Shown here: in pieces, positions 22,990 to 35,200 of the stretch | Layout: each line of letters begins with the position of its first letter | How positions within the stretch are numbered: the stretch's first letter is position 1 | Origin: Lepiota brunneoincarnata | Taxonomy: Eukaryota; Basidiomycota; Agaricomycetes; Agaricales; Agaricaceae | Direction: 5' to 3' | NCBI GenBank assembly: GCA_023014365.1 | Contig: JAEBUN010000011.1 | Location: 248,001-312,000, forward strand | Length of the DNA: 64,000 nucleotides | The notes under the pieces: generated by a model | The model's input: only the letters and a program-made list of their open reading frames with translations | What the model was told of the DNA's origin: nothing | Databases searched by the model: none | Translations under genes and position numbers: made by a program

Positions 22990-24361
22990 TTCACAAGTAA
23001 TTCACAGTCATGAATATTGTAGTTTCATTTGGCAGGCATGAGGGTTTTTGATAGGAAAGCCACAGGGTGTTGTTGGTTATTAATGTCATTCTGGTAAAGT
23101 ACAGCTCTGGTAGCATATTTTGAGGTGTCACACTCAATTTTGAAAGGCTTGGATTGGTCAAGCATTGTAAGCACAGGTTGTTTTGAAACTGCAGCCTCAG
23201 AGCATCAAATGAGTTCTGGCATTCATTGGTCCATTTGAATAGTTTTTTTGTGGACATAAGGGCATTGAGAGGTCAGGCAATAGCGGAATATCCATGGATA
23301 AATTTGTGGACATTGCAGGTGGATTTTGGGATGGGCCATTGAGCAATACTAGCTAATTTGACAGGGTCCATCTCAATTTTGTCAGGTGTGATGATCATAC
23401 TGAGGTATTTCATACAGTTGCAGTAGAATTCACATTTTTTGGTCTTCAGATATGTAGATGTCATTCAGAGTCAAACACTCAAGAACTTCTTCCATAATAC
23501 AGTCGTGTTTCTTCCTGAGTGTGGGCAAAGATGAGTATATCATCCATAAATGCTTGGAAGGTGGTGGGGGAATTGCACATCCCAAAGAACATGATGGTTG
23601 GTTTGAATAGTCCAAGCAGGGTTTTGAATGCACCTTTCCATTCATCTCCTTTCTTGATATGAATATTGTTGTATCTGGTACAGACATCAAGTTTGGAAAA
23701 GATACGGGCTCCTTTGAGTTTATCCATGATTTCAGTTACCATTGGGATTTGATATATGTTCTTGACATATGCTTATTGACATAGCAGTAGTCTTGACAGG
23801 GGTGGAGCAAGCCACCCTTCTTATCGATGAAGAGGAATGGGAAGGCCATTGGGGATTTTGATAGGCAGATGTAACCTTTATGGAGGTTTTCAGAGATAAA
23901 CCCCTTGAGGGAATTATCTTGGTTTGGGGAAAGCTTGTATGCTTCCATTGCAATGGGTTTGAATTGGGGCTTTAATTTGATAGCATGGTCGTAAGATTGT
24001 CAGAGAGGGAATCATTCAGTGGCTTTCTTGCTGAATCAACTCAACCATTGGTGGAAGTGATGTGGGACTTTAATGGTGGGGTCATTGACCTTTTTGTCAC
24101 TGTGTTTAATCACAAGTTCTGTAGCCTGATAATGATCTGACACATCTCAGACTCTAGAGAGAATTCTTCATAGTCATCATCTAGGAGTGGTTCATGTATC
24201 AGTTTATGCAGGGTGAAGGAAAACTTTCCTTCAGGGTTGAATGCAGTAGAGCAGTCCAGTGCAAGAGTGGCAATATCAATTGGATGGTTGTTGTATGTCA
24301 AGTACTCAGGGTGATAGTTGCATTTCTTCTCTTTCTCCATTAGAACATATGATGTTTCCAA
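22990..24361 (-). pseudogene. Gypsy C2 linker, RT and partial RNase H
   Basis: 24361-24110 is the 83-aa linker homologous to C1 at 3703-3900. RT follows (23953-23479) with K-L-D-V-C-T-R-Y-N-N and G-M-C-N-S-P. The segment between F-M-D-D-I and the catalytic Y-x-D-D box is deleted, so F-x-A-F-M-D-D-I-L-I-F now reads straight on. In C1 the deletion ends share GATGATAT / GACAATAT. RNase H (23257-22991) starts W-T-N-E-C-Q-N and ends early. Confidence 0.72.
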
Positions 24362-25173
24362 TTGATCTTCAGGTTGACTTCATTAAGCCACAGGAAACCA
24401 AGTACCATTGGTTTTGAACTGGTTGCTGCTACATAGGTGGTGATGGGAGTGAGTTGTCCATCAATTATGGTGTGAAAGGTAGAATAGTGGGTAATAATTC
24501 CATTGTGGTTATTTGATCCATTGAAGTTGCACATATTAATCTGTTGGGGAAGCAGTTGTTTCCATAGTTGGTGTTTGGTGATGAAGCTTTTGGATATAAA
24601 GTTTCCTTGGGCTCCAGAATCAAGCAAGGTAATAATTGGGACATCTTTTCCTTCTCTCAAACTCTGCACTTTGAGGGGCAAATATATGGATTTGTTGTTT
24701 GAGGTAAATGCAAGAGTTACAACATTACAAGCAAGAGGGAAACTGGGCGGGGCTGGCATCTGGCAGAACCTCCAAATAAAAAATTCACAAAATGGTTGCA
24801 TAGTGGGGTCTTTAAACCAAGTCTCATAGACTTCAATGGCATTGGTTTTGGGAATAGATTTGATAATGGAACAGATTTTAAGGGACACATTTTGTATGTT
24901 GGTTGCCTTATCAGTTTTCAGAGTCAGTTTAGAAACATTGGGGCAAACATGGGAGATGTGTCCAGGTTTGAAGCAATGAAAGCAAAGGCCTTTCTCATAG
25001 GCATGATTTTCTTCAGGCATAAAGACAGCATTGATATCAATGTCATCATTGCAGGGATATTGATCCAGCTGGTCTTCTTCACTTCCTTCATACTTGGGTT
25101 GCAGATCACCTGGGATATTAAAGGTGGGGTAATATTCAGGACCTTTATTAAGGTACATGTGGTCAATATCCAT
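24340..25173 (-). CDS. Gypsy C2 gag C-terminus and protease (277-aa open frame)
   Basis: An ATG at 25173 opens an uninterrupted frame. The CCHC knuckle C-F-H-C-x4-H-x4-C lies at residues ~64-77. The aspartyl protease active site L-L-D-S-G-A-Q-G-N-F-I is intact at ~180-190, with L-G-F-L-W-L near residue 260. This is the best-preserved piece of family C and a reference for the decayed protease in A. It is one segment of a broken gag-pol, so no functional product is expected. Confidence 0.7.
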   Translation of the reverse strand: MDIDHMYLNKGPEYYPTFNIPGDLQPKYEGSEEDQLDQYPCNDDIDINAVFMPEENHAYEKGLCFHCFKPGHISHVCPNVSKLTLKTDKATNIQNVSLKICSIIKSIPKTNAIEVYETWFKDPTMQPFCEFFIWRFCQMPAPPSFPLACNVVTLAFTSNNKSIYLPLKVQSLREGKDVPIITLLDSGAQGNFISKSFITKHQLWKQLLPQQINMCNFNGSNNHNGIITHYSTFHTIIDGQLTPITTYVAATSSKPMVLGFLWLNEVNLKINWKHHMF

Positions 25174-25377
25174 AATGTTTGGACTACATGATGGATGGAA
25201 TTGGTAATGACAATTTGGTCTGGTATAAGATGGTTGTTGTTGTTGCAGTCATTGGTATGGTTGTTGGGAACAATGGTAATTAGTGGTGGGGGCAGTTCAT
25301 GAATGGAATCCAGGATGTGGTTCTAGAATAGTCAAGGTAGTGCACCAGTTGTGATCAATCTGGATGGTATGGTGGTA

Positions 25378-26288
25378 CTATTCATTTATAGTGTCAGGTG
25401 GATTAGGATTAGTGAGGATTTTATAGGCAAGATTCTGGTTGATAACATTTTGGAACTTCTCAATGAGGGCACAGTCTTCCTTGAGTTTCAATTGGTGGAT
25501 GAGAGTTTTGAACTCTGCAATGACATCTTTGATGTTATGGGATCCCTGATGAAGGGTGTTGAGGTCATGGAAGGCTTGACTGGGGACATCGATGGCCAAG
25601 AATGCTTCAGTGAACTTTTCAATGAGTTTGTCATAGGTGCTGGGTGTAAACTCTCCCCAGGAGAGTTTCAACTGAAAGTACTGGTTCTTCCAGTTGCTGG
25701 CTTCACTGGTTTTAAGCAGGGATAAGAAGAATACAATGTTCTTGTTGTCATCATTGTAGATGTTGGAGTTACCATAGAGGTAAAGGTGGTGGTGGATGGG
25801 GTGGTCTGGGTGGTCCTTGGTGAGGCAGGCCAGGTTGCGGTGGTCCTCCAGGAGGGCCCATCACCCATTGTTTTGGACATATTTTCAGATAGGGGTGAAA
25901 GTGGTGGAAAGGGTTGTAAGGTGCAGGGAAGCTGATAATGTCCTGGTTCTATCTGGCAGATAGGAAAGTGTAAGGGACCTCCTGTACTAGTGGTTGCTTC
26001 AAGCAGGCCAAAGGGGAGTTGGGGTGGTTCAATAGGTGACAGTTCAGTAATCTGAGTGGCTATGTGAATGGTGGTATCCACTAGTTTGGATGGGGTTGCA
26101 TATATGGGTTGGTCAGACTCAGGAGAAGATGAAGGAACACAAAAAGAAGGAGTAGGACAAGGAGTTGATGGAGCAGCACATGGGGTAACAGACAGTTGAG
26201 AAGGTCCTGGAGATCCAGAACCAGACTGTGAGATGCAGGGATTGGGACAATAAGTCTGTTCTCGAAAGTAACTACCTGTGATGGGCAA
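25378..26288 (-). pseudogene. Gypsy C2 gag N-terminal half
   Basis: 26288-25668 is a Pro/Ser/Thr-rich N-terminus. 25671-25378 holds the retrotransposon-gag body (W-G-E-F, F-x-x-x-F-L-A-I-D, D-L-N-T-L-H-Q-G, V-I-A-E-F-K-T-L). The two frames differ, so at least one indel separates them. A damaged stretch (25380-25175) links to the zinc-knuckle frame. Confidence 0.7.
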
Positions 26289-26289
26289 A

Positions 26290-26911
26290 GACTCTTTTTA
26301 CAGTAAAGAGGAACCAACAAGAATTTAAGATCCACTAAGATGTTCAACAAAACAAATGAGGAATCCGAGAACCTATCAAGATGCTAATGAGTGAAGGTTC
26401 AGAGGGCCAGCAGCCAAAGTTCCTTGGGGTGAAGACCTTGTCAGATGCTTGAATAGACAAGTGATGATCCTCAACAGTTTATGGTACTATCTAAACCACA
26501 CAGCTTATGGTGCTGCAGACCAAAGAAGACGAGAGCAAGAAGAGAGAAAAGAGGCAACAAGTAGCTTTGTCTTTTGTTATGCTGGTTAGGTGTCTGCAAG
26601 GCTTAATGCAATCAAGCATTAGTGAGACCATTGAGTAGTGCAAGCAAGTTGAAGGCAATGCCAAAGAGTAGGAACAAATACAATGTATAATAAGACAAAG
26701 CTAAGGGACATCCTTGTTAGCTAGGTCCAGATATACTGCTGATAGTATAGGCATGTGATAAAAGAATTACAAGCTGATGGGGACTAACTATAGACAGGCA
26801 GTGGCTTGTGATAAACTAAATATGGATGGGTGGTGACAGCAAGCAGTAATATGTGATAAGCAAAAATAGATGGGCATGGAAAATAGGGGAAAAATGGTAT
26901 AATGGTAACAT
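26290..26911 (-). mobile_element. LTR of Gypsy C2 (3' limit uncertain)
   Basis: It begins on the minus strand at 26911 with TGTTACCATTATACC and aligns with the C1 LTR for about 190 bp. Directly before it on the minus strand is TATGGGGGTGGTCA, a polypurine-like tract. That tract is expected before a 3' LTR rather than a 5' LTR. The inner end was not fixed. Confidence 0.6.
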
Positions 26912-27427
26912 GACCACCCCCATATACTAATGACTAACAAAGAATTCAAAAATTATACACATAATTGTTATAATGAAAAAGGCAAGACACAACCTCCTAT
27001 ACCAACTAAACTTACAAAGACAAACCCCAATAAGTGACAATCACAAGACAAAGGGATCAAACCAACAAGTTTGAAAATCAAAGTTGAGGACTTGATACCC
27101 AACTGAGACCAATCAAATGAAATATCAAGCACTATTATGGAAAAGAGTAAGCAAACACTCATAGACATCCCTGTTTGACAGAATGAGTATGAACTATGTT
27201 ATGACCCCCAAATGCCTAAAGAATGGAATGAGATAGTAATGGACCAAATGATATATATGACCTATATTCACTTGAAACAACTCACTTACAGAAAAGCATG
27301 GCCCCACAAGATATCACAACCACAACTCTTCACCATAACTTTGGCAACCAATCATGTAGAAATTTGATGTATCCAACCAACATGACTACTTATTAAGAGG
27401 AGGATCCTTTACAGACCATACATGAAT
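26912..27427. other. Unassigned 0.5 kb between C2 LTR and an A-LTR fragment
   Basis: No supported gene. A short plus-strand stretch near 27375-27415 (Y-L-L-R-G-G-S-F-T-D-H) resembles the end of a Gypsy RNase H, but it is too short to assign. The minus strand has a 66-aa hydrophobic ORF with no recognised motif. Confidence 0.4.
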
Positions 27428-27496
27428 TATTATGAACAGTCCCGACAGAGAGGAGCTGGAACAAGTATTCAACTTTACAAGATGGGTACAGGAGAC
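27428..27496 (+). mobile_element. Fragment of a family-A LTR (first ~68 bp)
   Basis: It matches the start of LTR A with TATTATGAAC for TGTTATGAAC and stays similar up to TACAGGAGAC, then diverges. The U3 ORF start M-N-S-P-D-R-E-E is readable. Confidence 0.7.
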
Positions 27497-27510
27497 ACAT
27501 AGTCAACTTA

Positions 27511-27592
27511 CAGTGTATCGAGTGAGTGGGGCTCAGCAGGCCCGCTGAGACATACATTGTATCAAGTGAGTGGGACTCAGTGGGCCTGCTGG
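27511..27592. repeat. ~46-bp imperfect tandem duplication
   Basis: GTATCRAGTGAGTGGGRCTC followed by CAGYRGGCCYGCTG occurs twice, about 46 bp apart. Differences are transitions. No function seen. Confidence 0.7.
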
Positions 27593-28223
27593 GTTGGTCC
27601 ATCATCCTATATAGCTCCACTTGTGTATTTGGGAAGCATGTCAGAGGGGTCCTTAGGATCCAAGGATCACAGAGGCATAGAATGCTGGGCTTGGAAGTGG
27701 ATAGCAAGCAATTGCAGAGCAGTGGCATGGCATGAGACTAAATAAGAACATGTCCATGGATTGATTGCTTGACAAAAATTAAGTGATAATAGATATTTGA
27801 CATAATGGAAATGCCAAATGGTATTGGGTTAGGTGGCATGGGTGGCAATTTTGGGGCAGCATGAGTGAGGTGAATCAGTCTGGTTGGAAAAACAAAGAGG
27901 GGGGTGTCTAATCAATGAGTGATGGATAAGGCAACAACAAGCTGAGGAAAGCAACAGTGAGAAAAAAGCTGGCATGGGGCAGCAGGCGGCACAGATTGAA
28001 CATTGCCAAATGGTATGGGAGGTGGGTGGCATGAGCAGCAAGTTGGTTGCAGCACATTGAGAAGAATCAAAATGGCAGGACGATCAAGGCTACAGCAAGG
28101 AAAAGTTGGCATGCAATGGCAGGCAGCATGAATCATGGCATTAATAAATCAGTAAATTGAGCTAATAATTTGTAAAAGAACATCCTCTAGTTTATGCATG
28201 GGAAAAGAAAAAGTGGAACTGAG
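27593..28223. other. Unassigned intergenic DNA
   Basis: No gene supported. The GGCA-rich stretch 27830-28140 gives only low-complexity ORFs on both strands. Confidence 0.4.
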
Positions 28224-28517
28224 TTAGGCATAATCATCGGGATTCCCACACATCTCAAAATCATGGGCAGTATAGCCCTTGGAGTGTGATGGACCTACTT
28301 CCGCATCATCACTTGGTAGAAGTTGGGATGAGGGAGGTAAATGGGATGGCAGACATAGTGTGTGGGGCCCAAGGACAGGGGAGAGAGCTGATGAGGAGAA
28401 TGTGTCTGAATTGTCGAATGTTTCCCCACCTTCAGTGTTATTCTTGTCTGGGAGAGTAGGGTGATTGAATGTTGAGTTATGGTTAATAGTGGTCCAAATA
28501 AATGCAACTCACAGGTA

Positions 28518-30120
28518 TAGTAAGGGACAAAACCCTTCCAATGATTTTTATAGTTCAACAAATATGTTAATAACTGCCCACCTACTAAGGATGAAACCTT
28601 CATATTTTAATTGGGAATACCTATATGACTCATATATCATCCTGCCAAATATCATTATGTCATATGCCATTTTGGGAAGTCAGTAAATTAAACAATCATT
28701 TAAGGTCATTGGAAGGGTTTTGTCCATCTCTACTCTAATCACATGATTTTGTCTATTACAGCCAAATAAGTGCAAATAAATGTCATGTGACTGGTTGGAA
28801 TAATGTATAAATATAGCTGCTCACTCCCCTAGCTCACACCACCCCCCCAACCTCATTTTGCTAACATGTGATCTCTCTCTATGACTCAATGCAACCATAT
28901 TCTTTCCCTTTTGGACAAAGGCCACTCTGCTACCCATATTGCTTTTACCACTGGTCTTGGCCTCAGCACTATATCTCATCTTTGCTCCAAACATCATTCA
29001 ACACTTTCAAAGTCACTTGGTGGCCACCCAACCAAGCTTTTTGTTGGCAATATCAAATATGCCACTCATCTTATCACATCCTGCAGGGCTGAAAATGCGT
29101 CCCAAATCACCAGAACCCTTTGAACTGTCATTGACCAACCTCTATCCTCTAAACCAGTTTGCAGAGCACTCAAAAAAGCTGGAATGAAGGCTGTAGTCAA
29201 GCAGAAAAGGCCTAAACTCTCCGTTATACACAAGAGGAAAAGATTAGAGTGGGCAGAGGCACATGCAGACTGGACCCTGGAAGACTGGAAGAGGGTGGTT
29301 TGGTCAGATGAGACCAAAATCAATTGCTTAGGGTCAGATGGCAGGGTTTGGGTCTGGAAAAGAGCAGGGGAGAGGCTTAGTGATAGGCTGGTGCAGGGAA
29401 CCACAAAGTTTGGAGGAGGTTCTATCATGGTATGGGGCTGTATGCTGTGGGAGGGTCCAGGATTGGCAGCCAAGATTAATAGTTAGATGGATGGTGATCT
29501 ATTTGTCACCATTTTGGAGGATGAACTCAAGGGAAGCCTGGAGTGGTATGACAAAGAGGTGGAGGATATTGTCTTTCAACAAGATAATGATCCCAAACAT
29601 AGGTGCATCAAGGCTCAAAAATGGTTCAAAGCAGCTGAAATGGAGGTTATGGTGTGGCCCCCACAATCTCCAGACCTTAAATCAATTGAACATTTGTGGA
29701 CTCACCTTAAAATCAAGTTAGGGGAGTATGATAATCCACCTCAGGGGATGGAAGAATTATAGGATAGGACACAAAAGGAATGGGATCAGATTCCAGCAGA
29801 AGTGTGTCAGAATCTGATAGAGAGTATGCCTGATAGGGTTCAGGCTGTCTTGGATGCCAGGGGAGGGTATACAAAGTACTAAAAGTGTAATTATTGGTAA
29901 TTTCTTAGAGATGGACAAAACCCTTCCAATGACCTTAAATGATTGTTTAATTTACTGACTTCCCAAAATGGCATATGACATAATGATATTTGGCAGGATG
30001 ATATATGAGTCATATAGGTATTCCCAATTAAAATATGAAGGTTTCATCCTTAGTAGGTGGGCAGTTATTAACATATTTGTTGAACTATAAAAATCATTGG
30101 AAGGGTTTTGTCCCTTACTG
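28518..30120 (+). mobile_element. Tc1/mariner element M3 (1,603 bp) with long inverted repeats
   Basis: TA target duplications lie at 28516-28517 and 30121-30122. The terminal inverted repeats are about 213 bp (28518-28732 and 29908-30120). Each arm carries GGGACAAAACCCTTCCAATG at its outer end and the same motif inverted at its inner end. It is inserted in the putative last intron of the Ser-rich gene. Confidence 0.93.
28881..29882 (+). pseudogene. M3 Tc1-type transposase, three nonsense mutations
   Basis: A single frame encodes M-T-Q-C-N-H to G-G-Y-T-K-Y, as in M2. Stops lie at 29121, 29484 and 29760; the last replaces a conserved Trp (TGG to TAG). The catalytic motifs remain: W-S-D-E-T-K, Q-Q-D-N-D-P-K-H and I-E-H-L-W. 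There are no frameshifts, so point mutations alone have silenced it. Confidence 0.92.
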
Positions 30121-31767
30121 TACCTGGATTGCCGAGGACATTGGTGGCATTGGCAAGAAGGAGTGAATCAATGCTGCCACTGCTCACATCCATTTGTGGA
30201 GAGGGAGGTTGCACCATTTCCACCCTGTTCAGTGCGGCGATGGAGTTAGGGGAGGAGAACATGTGGGTTCCAGTAGTGGGAGCGGCATTATCAAGAATGG
30301 CATGGGCAGCATTCGCTAACACAGATGAACTGAGGCTATGGCTGCTTGAGTCTGAGCTGGAAGAGTGGACCTCAATTTGCAAACAGTAGTCAGAAAGACC
30401 CAATGCATCAGATGTTTGATGTTTGGATGGGGTGGCAGCGGCACTAGAATCAGCTACAGGTGGCATGGAAGAGTCTGGGAGTGAGACAGGGTGTAGGGCC
30501 AGAAGAGCAATGGAGGGTGAGATGTCAGATGATTCAGAAGAAGACATTGCAATGTTCCGAAATTGCACCTCAAGAGCCTGATGAATGGAGGGGGAGTGTG
30601 GACGACTTTGTAGGGCAGCTGTTGCATTAATGGGGTCCACAGAAGAAGAAGATGATGATGAGGTAGTTCCCATTCTTGGAATAGCAAGAGCAGCATCAAT
30701 GGCAATGGGTTGCTAGGTGGCATGGCAAGAGTTAGAAGAATGGCCTGTGGTATCTTCACATCCAAGCTCCAAGCCACACAATGCTGCTGATGGCGGGAGA
30801 CTTAACATTGAAGTTGATGATTGCAGGGGGTTATTCATGTTGATGCTGGGACCTGGGGGATAAGCACAGGAGAGAGGGTAAGTTTGGAAGTGTGCCAGGA
30901 TATTGGCTGACTGTAATTCTGTCTGGCCAGGTTGGGTTGACTGGACCGAAAATGGGTGCAATGTCTCAGATGCAGGGAGCAGTGGCATGGTTGAATCTTG
31001 GCCTTTAAATTTCCCTTGGCATAATGAGCAGTCATAGCCAGAGTGAGGTACTTGATAATCATTGTCCACAGCTTGCCACAATTGCCAAATGTCACTCTCG
31101 TTGAGATCAACACTCTATGTCCACTTCAGAGATACCTTGTTTTGAAGGCGTTGCAGCTGATTACTTGCATTTTCATGCACTATTTTGGCCAGTTGGCTGT
31201 TTGTTAGTGTTTTCAGTCGTGATGAGGACATTGGGTTTGGTGGCTTTGGAACGTTATGCTTGGAGTGACATGGAAGGGGGACTGAACCTTCAATTTTTGC
31301 TGCACCTTGAACATTCTCTGCCAGTATAGCCAATCTTGCCGCAGCAGGCAGCAATATGCCATCATTCTAGCTGTCAGTAGGACCTGGTATATGACCCAGC
31401 AAGGGTGCCTCCGCTTCTTTGAGAATGGACTTTTCATAAAGCTGGTTGAAAGCTGAGGCCCATCACATGATCAAGAGATGGGCATTTTCAGTTGAGGCCT
31501 CTGTGCTTTGTATGTTCACTCGGAGACTATGCAAATGATGCAGGGCATCCATGGCAACATGGCAGTACATTGCACATTGGGTGCAATTATTGCCAGCATC
31601 TGGTGGAGGGGCAATAGGGTGCTTGTTAGATGAGGAGTATGGGGAAGATGTGGGATTGTGTGACTCTGAAACAGAGGCATGACACCACAGGCACTCACGG
31701 AAGTTGTCCATTGAAATAAAATCTTCTTTGCTTGGTGGTTGATCACATTCCCACCAATCGGCAAGAT

Positions 31768-32153
31768 TGTTACCCGGGTTAGGGGTTCACTCTTGAGTAG
31801 CATGGGGTTCTACACAGGATGTCTATACAGACTTGGTCCTGTCCTACTGAGCGTGACTTGGAGACGACGGAGCACTATAGTCCAGCTGGTTTAAGGGCAA
31901 AGAGATATAGGAGGCAAGAACTGTATAACACTAAGATAAGGATACAAGGTATTGTACTGTATCCTTATATACTCCTGAGTATGGCTGTACTCCTACTATA
32001 ATAGTTTGGACCAGAGTAACTATGAGTCAGAGATAAGAAAACATGAGGCATATACTAAGAATAGTCCTTCTGATGTACACTACTGATGGTTTCATAGTAA
32101 CATGGGAATATAAACTAAAAGTAACCATCCTTCTGATAAGACTTCTGATAACG
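31768..32153. mobile_element. Solo LTR, family B, copy B3 (386 bp)
   Basis: It has TGTTACCCGGG...TCTGATAACG ends and a perfect 5-bp TSD aagat at 31763-31767 and 32154-32158. Confidence 0.9.
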
Positions 32154-32209
32154 AAGATAGCTTGGGGCTGTGCTGGTTGGATGACATGGATGATTTCTAG
32201 CATCCATTG

Positions 32210-35200
32210 TCAAGAGCAGATTGAGGTCAAGAAGCACACTATCCTTATCACCCATTTGATATTGGGCAAGGAACTGTGTGAGGAGTGGCACATTGAGAAG
32301 TTGCCCACTTGCCGCTGCCCTGCTGATCCAAATGAGGGAGAAATGCTAGGAGGATGTAACTTCAGCATCTCACGATAGTGAATTTGGTCAATAGGCATGG
32401 GCATACCAATTCTTGATTGATGCCTTGGGTAATCCATTCTTTCCTTTCACCTGTGTTGTTTTGAATAGCACACAATATTGCATGGAGGCATGAGTCACAG
32501 TATGAGACTACTTCTTGAGGTGATGGTGGAGGTTGGGCTTGTGTGTTCTGGGAGCTGGGTGTGGTAGGCTGCATGATATATGGTCTGTTGAGAGAGAATA
32601 GTCTTAAAGATCAGTACAAGTTGATGGTGCATCATGTGACCTTGTTATTATGTGCCATACATACAACATATAAGATTTTCCTATTATAATTCCCATTGCA
32701 CCCCTGGGTCCTCTCGGATCACTGCACTGAATGCATAATCGGCACTGGTGGCCATGTTGGACCACATCAGTGGCCTTTCTGGTGGCATAAGCCACAGGGC
32801 TGGCGGCAATAGTACTCTTTTTTCCCCATTCCTCCCAAACTTGTTGAAGGTGAAGGAAATAATGCACAGTCCATTGCATTTCATATTGGACCAGGATCAA
32901 TTCCTCCTGCCACTGTTGGGTTTGAGCCTAGGCATGGAGCCAATGTATGCATTGGACTAGGACAAGGCTATGTTACTCAGTTTTAGAGCTAGGGTCATGC
33001 ATGACCAATTACTTTGTGAAATAGGGTGACATACATTCCTTCAGTGCATTGGGTGATCTTGTTTCCCTGCAAAATCAGATTGTCATATCCACAAAAGTTG
33101 AACTGATGATGATCCAGGTTGGTTTGGGTTGAGGAGTGCCATACTGCATTTAACATTGTTCCTGGAAAGGACTTGCAGTCCAGCCAAAGTTAAAGAATTG
33201 GCATGCAGCTGCAGTATTGCTGCCCAGCACTTCGAATATGCTCAGCAATGGAATGAAATTTCTGAATTGATAGCTGCAATTGCATTGTGACTACAAGTTC
33301 GAATGGATTTCCATTCAGCAACACGGATTATGTGAGAATACTGAAAAGACTTTTTGGCAATGGCATTATGAAGGCCATTCAGATGCTGGAAGGCTTGCTG
33401 TTTTTGGAATACCAGTTCAATAGTGGAAAGTGCAGGGTCTGGGACTTCAAAGGTGGATGGCATGCAAATTGGGCATTGTTCCACCAGTAACATGTTCGCT
33501 GCTGAGAAAGCATTGTCATCATCTGTGCCAGTTGTGGCTGGTGCCGTGGATGAATCACTGTCATCATCCAAGTCATCAAATGCTTCCCAAGTGTCAGTGT
33601 TGCTATCTGTCACCACTACAGTCACCTGGTGTATTTTGAGATGGTGTTGCTTCATCTCCAGCTCAGCAACATCATTTGCCAAGCTTTGCCACAATCGCTC
33701 AGCAAGATCTTCTTGCAGCAAATTTGAGCTGCCACAAATAATAGATTGCAGTTCGACTCTGATGGCTCCCCATTATCTCCAATATTCATGTGCAGTTTTT
33801 CTACAGCTAACAATTACTCACTGGTGTTCTTCAATCTCAATTGCCAATTGAACCCACTGCTCTGTTGGGGTGTATTCTTGCTCCTGGGCAGATGCCACCT
33901 GCTGTCTGTGGCTGCCCTGTGCACCCAAAATGTCCATGGCCTTTGGAGAGGCCAGGTAGCAAGCATCAGCAAATGTAATTGCCACTGTCCACTGCTGCTG
34001 ATTGTTTTCACTAATACTCTGGCTCAGAGATTTAAAATAATTCCCTGCTGTCTTGCTTGTTGTTTTTGCCTCTGAATATCAGTCACACAATGCCACTGCT
34101 GGGCCCATGCACATTAGAGATCCAATGAGAGCTGAAAACTTGATGAAATTTACTCACTGATATTAAGCATTTTCTTGTGATTAGAATCAGTGGCATGATC
34201 ATCAATGGTTTCGGCACAATTTGCTAGTGTTGCCATTTGGACTGTTGGCAAAATGGCATTTAATGATGACCACAGTGATTCCAGAATCTTGCTGATGGTT
34301 ATGCCACTTCCAGGGATGAAGGATGTTGCATAATGGAAAAAACATTCTGGTTGGTGGCCATGGATGTGGAACAATCCAATAGCTCAGTCTATGACCAGAT
34401 CATTGGGTAGATATTGCCCAATCCTTTTCTGGAGATGTACCGAATATTGACAGGTAATGTCATAAATCAACAGTTGCCCTTTGTTCTGGATTGAGGTGTG
34501 TTGTAGCCAGGGATTGAAGTAGGACCCAATCTATTTTCTTTTGCTGTTCTCCTTTGAATAAATTGGCTATAGCATTGGGGGCAAAGCAACCATGTCATGC
34601 ACAGGCAATGGCCACTATGCCAGTCACATTGTATGCTTTGGAGCTGACCATCACAAGCTCAATGGCACAAAAACGGTTCTGGCATGGAGCCTTCTATATT
34701 CATTTCATTGTCACTTAGTTGTATTGCAACACATTGGCAGTAGTGTATGACACTATCACACATACTGTTGACATTTCATTGGCATCCTTCAGGAAATTCT
34801 CATACTGGGCATGTGTGGAAAACATGCCGGCTCCTTCCGATAACCATATATCTGAAGTGTTGTTGGGTTGCCACACATGGTTGGCCTTGAAATTGCTGTC
34901 GGCAACCAAGAATTGGCAGTATGCCCATCTAATAATGTTCATGATGATGTTAACATGACAATGGCAAGAGAGGCATTCTTTATTTTTACTAACCTATTCA
35001 TATCCTCCTTCCAATCTGAGGGAAGATTAATGCTGGGTTGGGGGCATGCCAGACAGAAATTTGCAAGTGTCCCTGGGTGTATTGCTCTGTCTGCTTCAGG
35101 TACACCATGGCCATGACCAGCCCACTTCACTTCTTTAACCAGTGCCAGAGCTGTGCCATATGCAGTAGTTCCTGATATAAGTTTGGGACCTCTACTAGTG

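Larger units (their letters stand above)
22285..26911 (-). mobile_element. Gypsy C2, reverse strand, 3'-truncated with internal deletions
   Basis: On the minus strand the order is LTR (from 26911), gag, protease, RT, part of RNase H, integrase C-terminus and chromodomain (W-E-P near 22330). Homology to C1 ends near 22285 in D-G-T-x-P-E-T. About 1 kb covering the RNase H end and the integrase core is missing near 22935. Confidence 0.83.
28224..31767 (-). pseudogene. Ser/Thr/Pro-rich ORF downstream of the KDZ transposase, interrupted by M3
   Basis: On the minus strand from 31767, open stretches run with a few stops (C-L-W-C...C-T-Q-C pair at 31711-31463; 31354-31115; 31081-30713; 30673-30123). 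The last is Ser-rich, including a run of eight Ser. A putative intron begins at GTGAGT just after the M3 site and ends CCCAG near 28435. The final exon ends F-E-M-C-G-N-P-D-D-Y-A at 28224. It may be the C-terminal part of the KDZ gene or a separate gene. I do not recognise a domain. Confidence 0.45.

Noticed and set aside
24503..25191. Plus-strand ORFs of 108 and 131 aa
   Set aside because: They are antisense shadows of the gag-protease frame of Gypsy C2, with no motif.
27511..27592. 46-bp duplication as an attachment site
   Set aside because: There is no integrase of that type nearby and the genome context is fungal; a simple tandem duplication suffices.
27830..28140. GGCA-rich stretch as a satellite or CRISPR-like array
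   Set aside because: No regular period and no direct repeats with spacers; it is only compositional bias.
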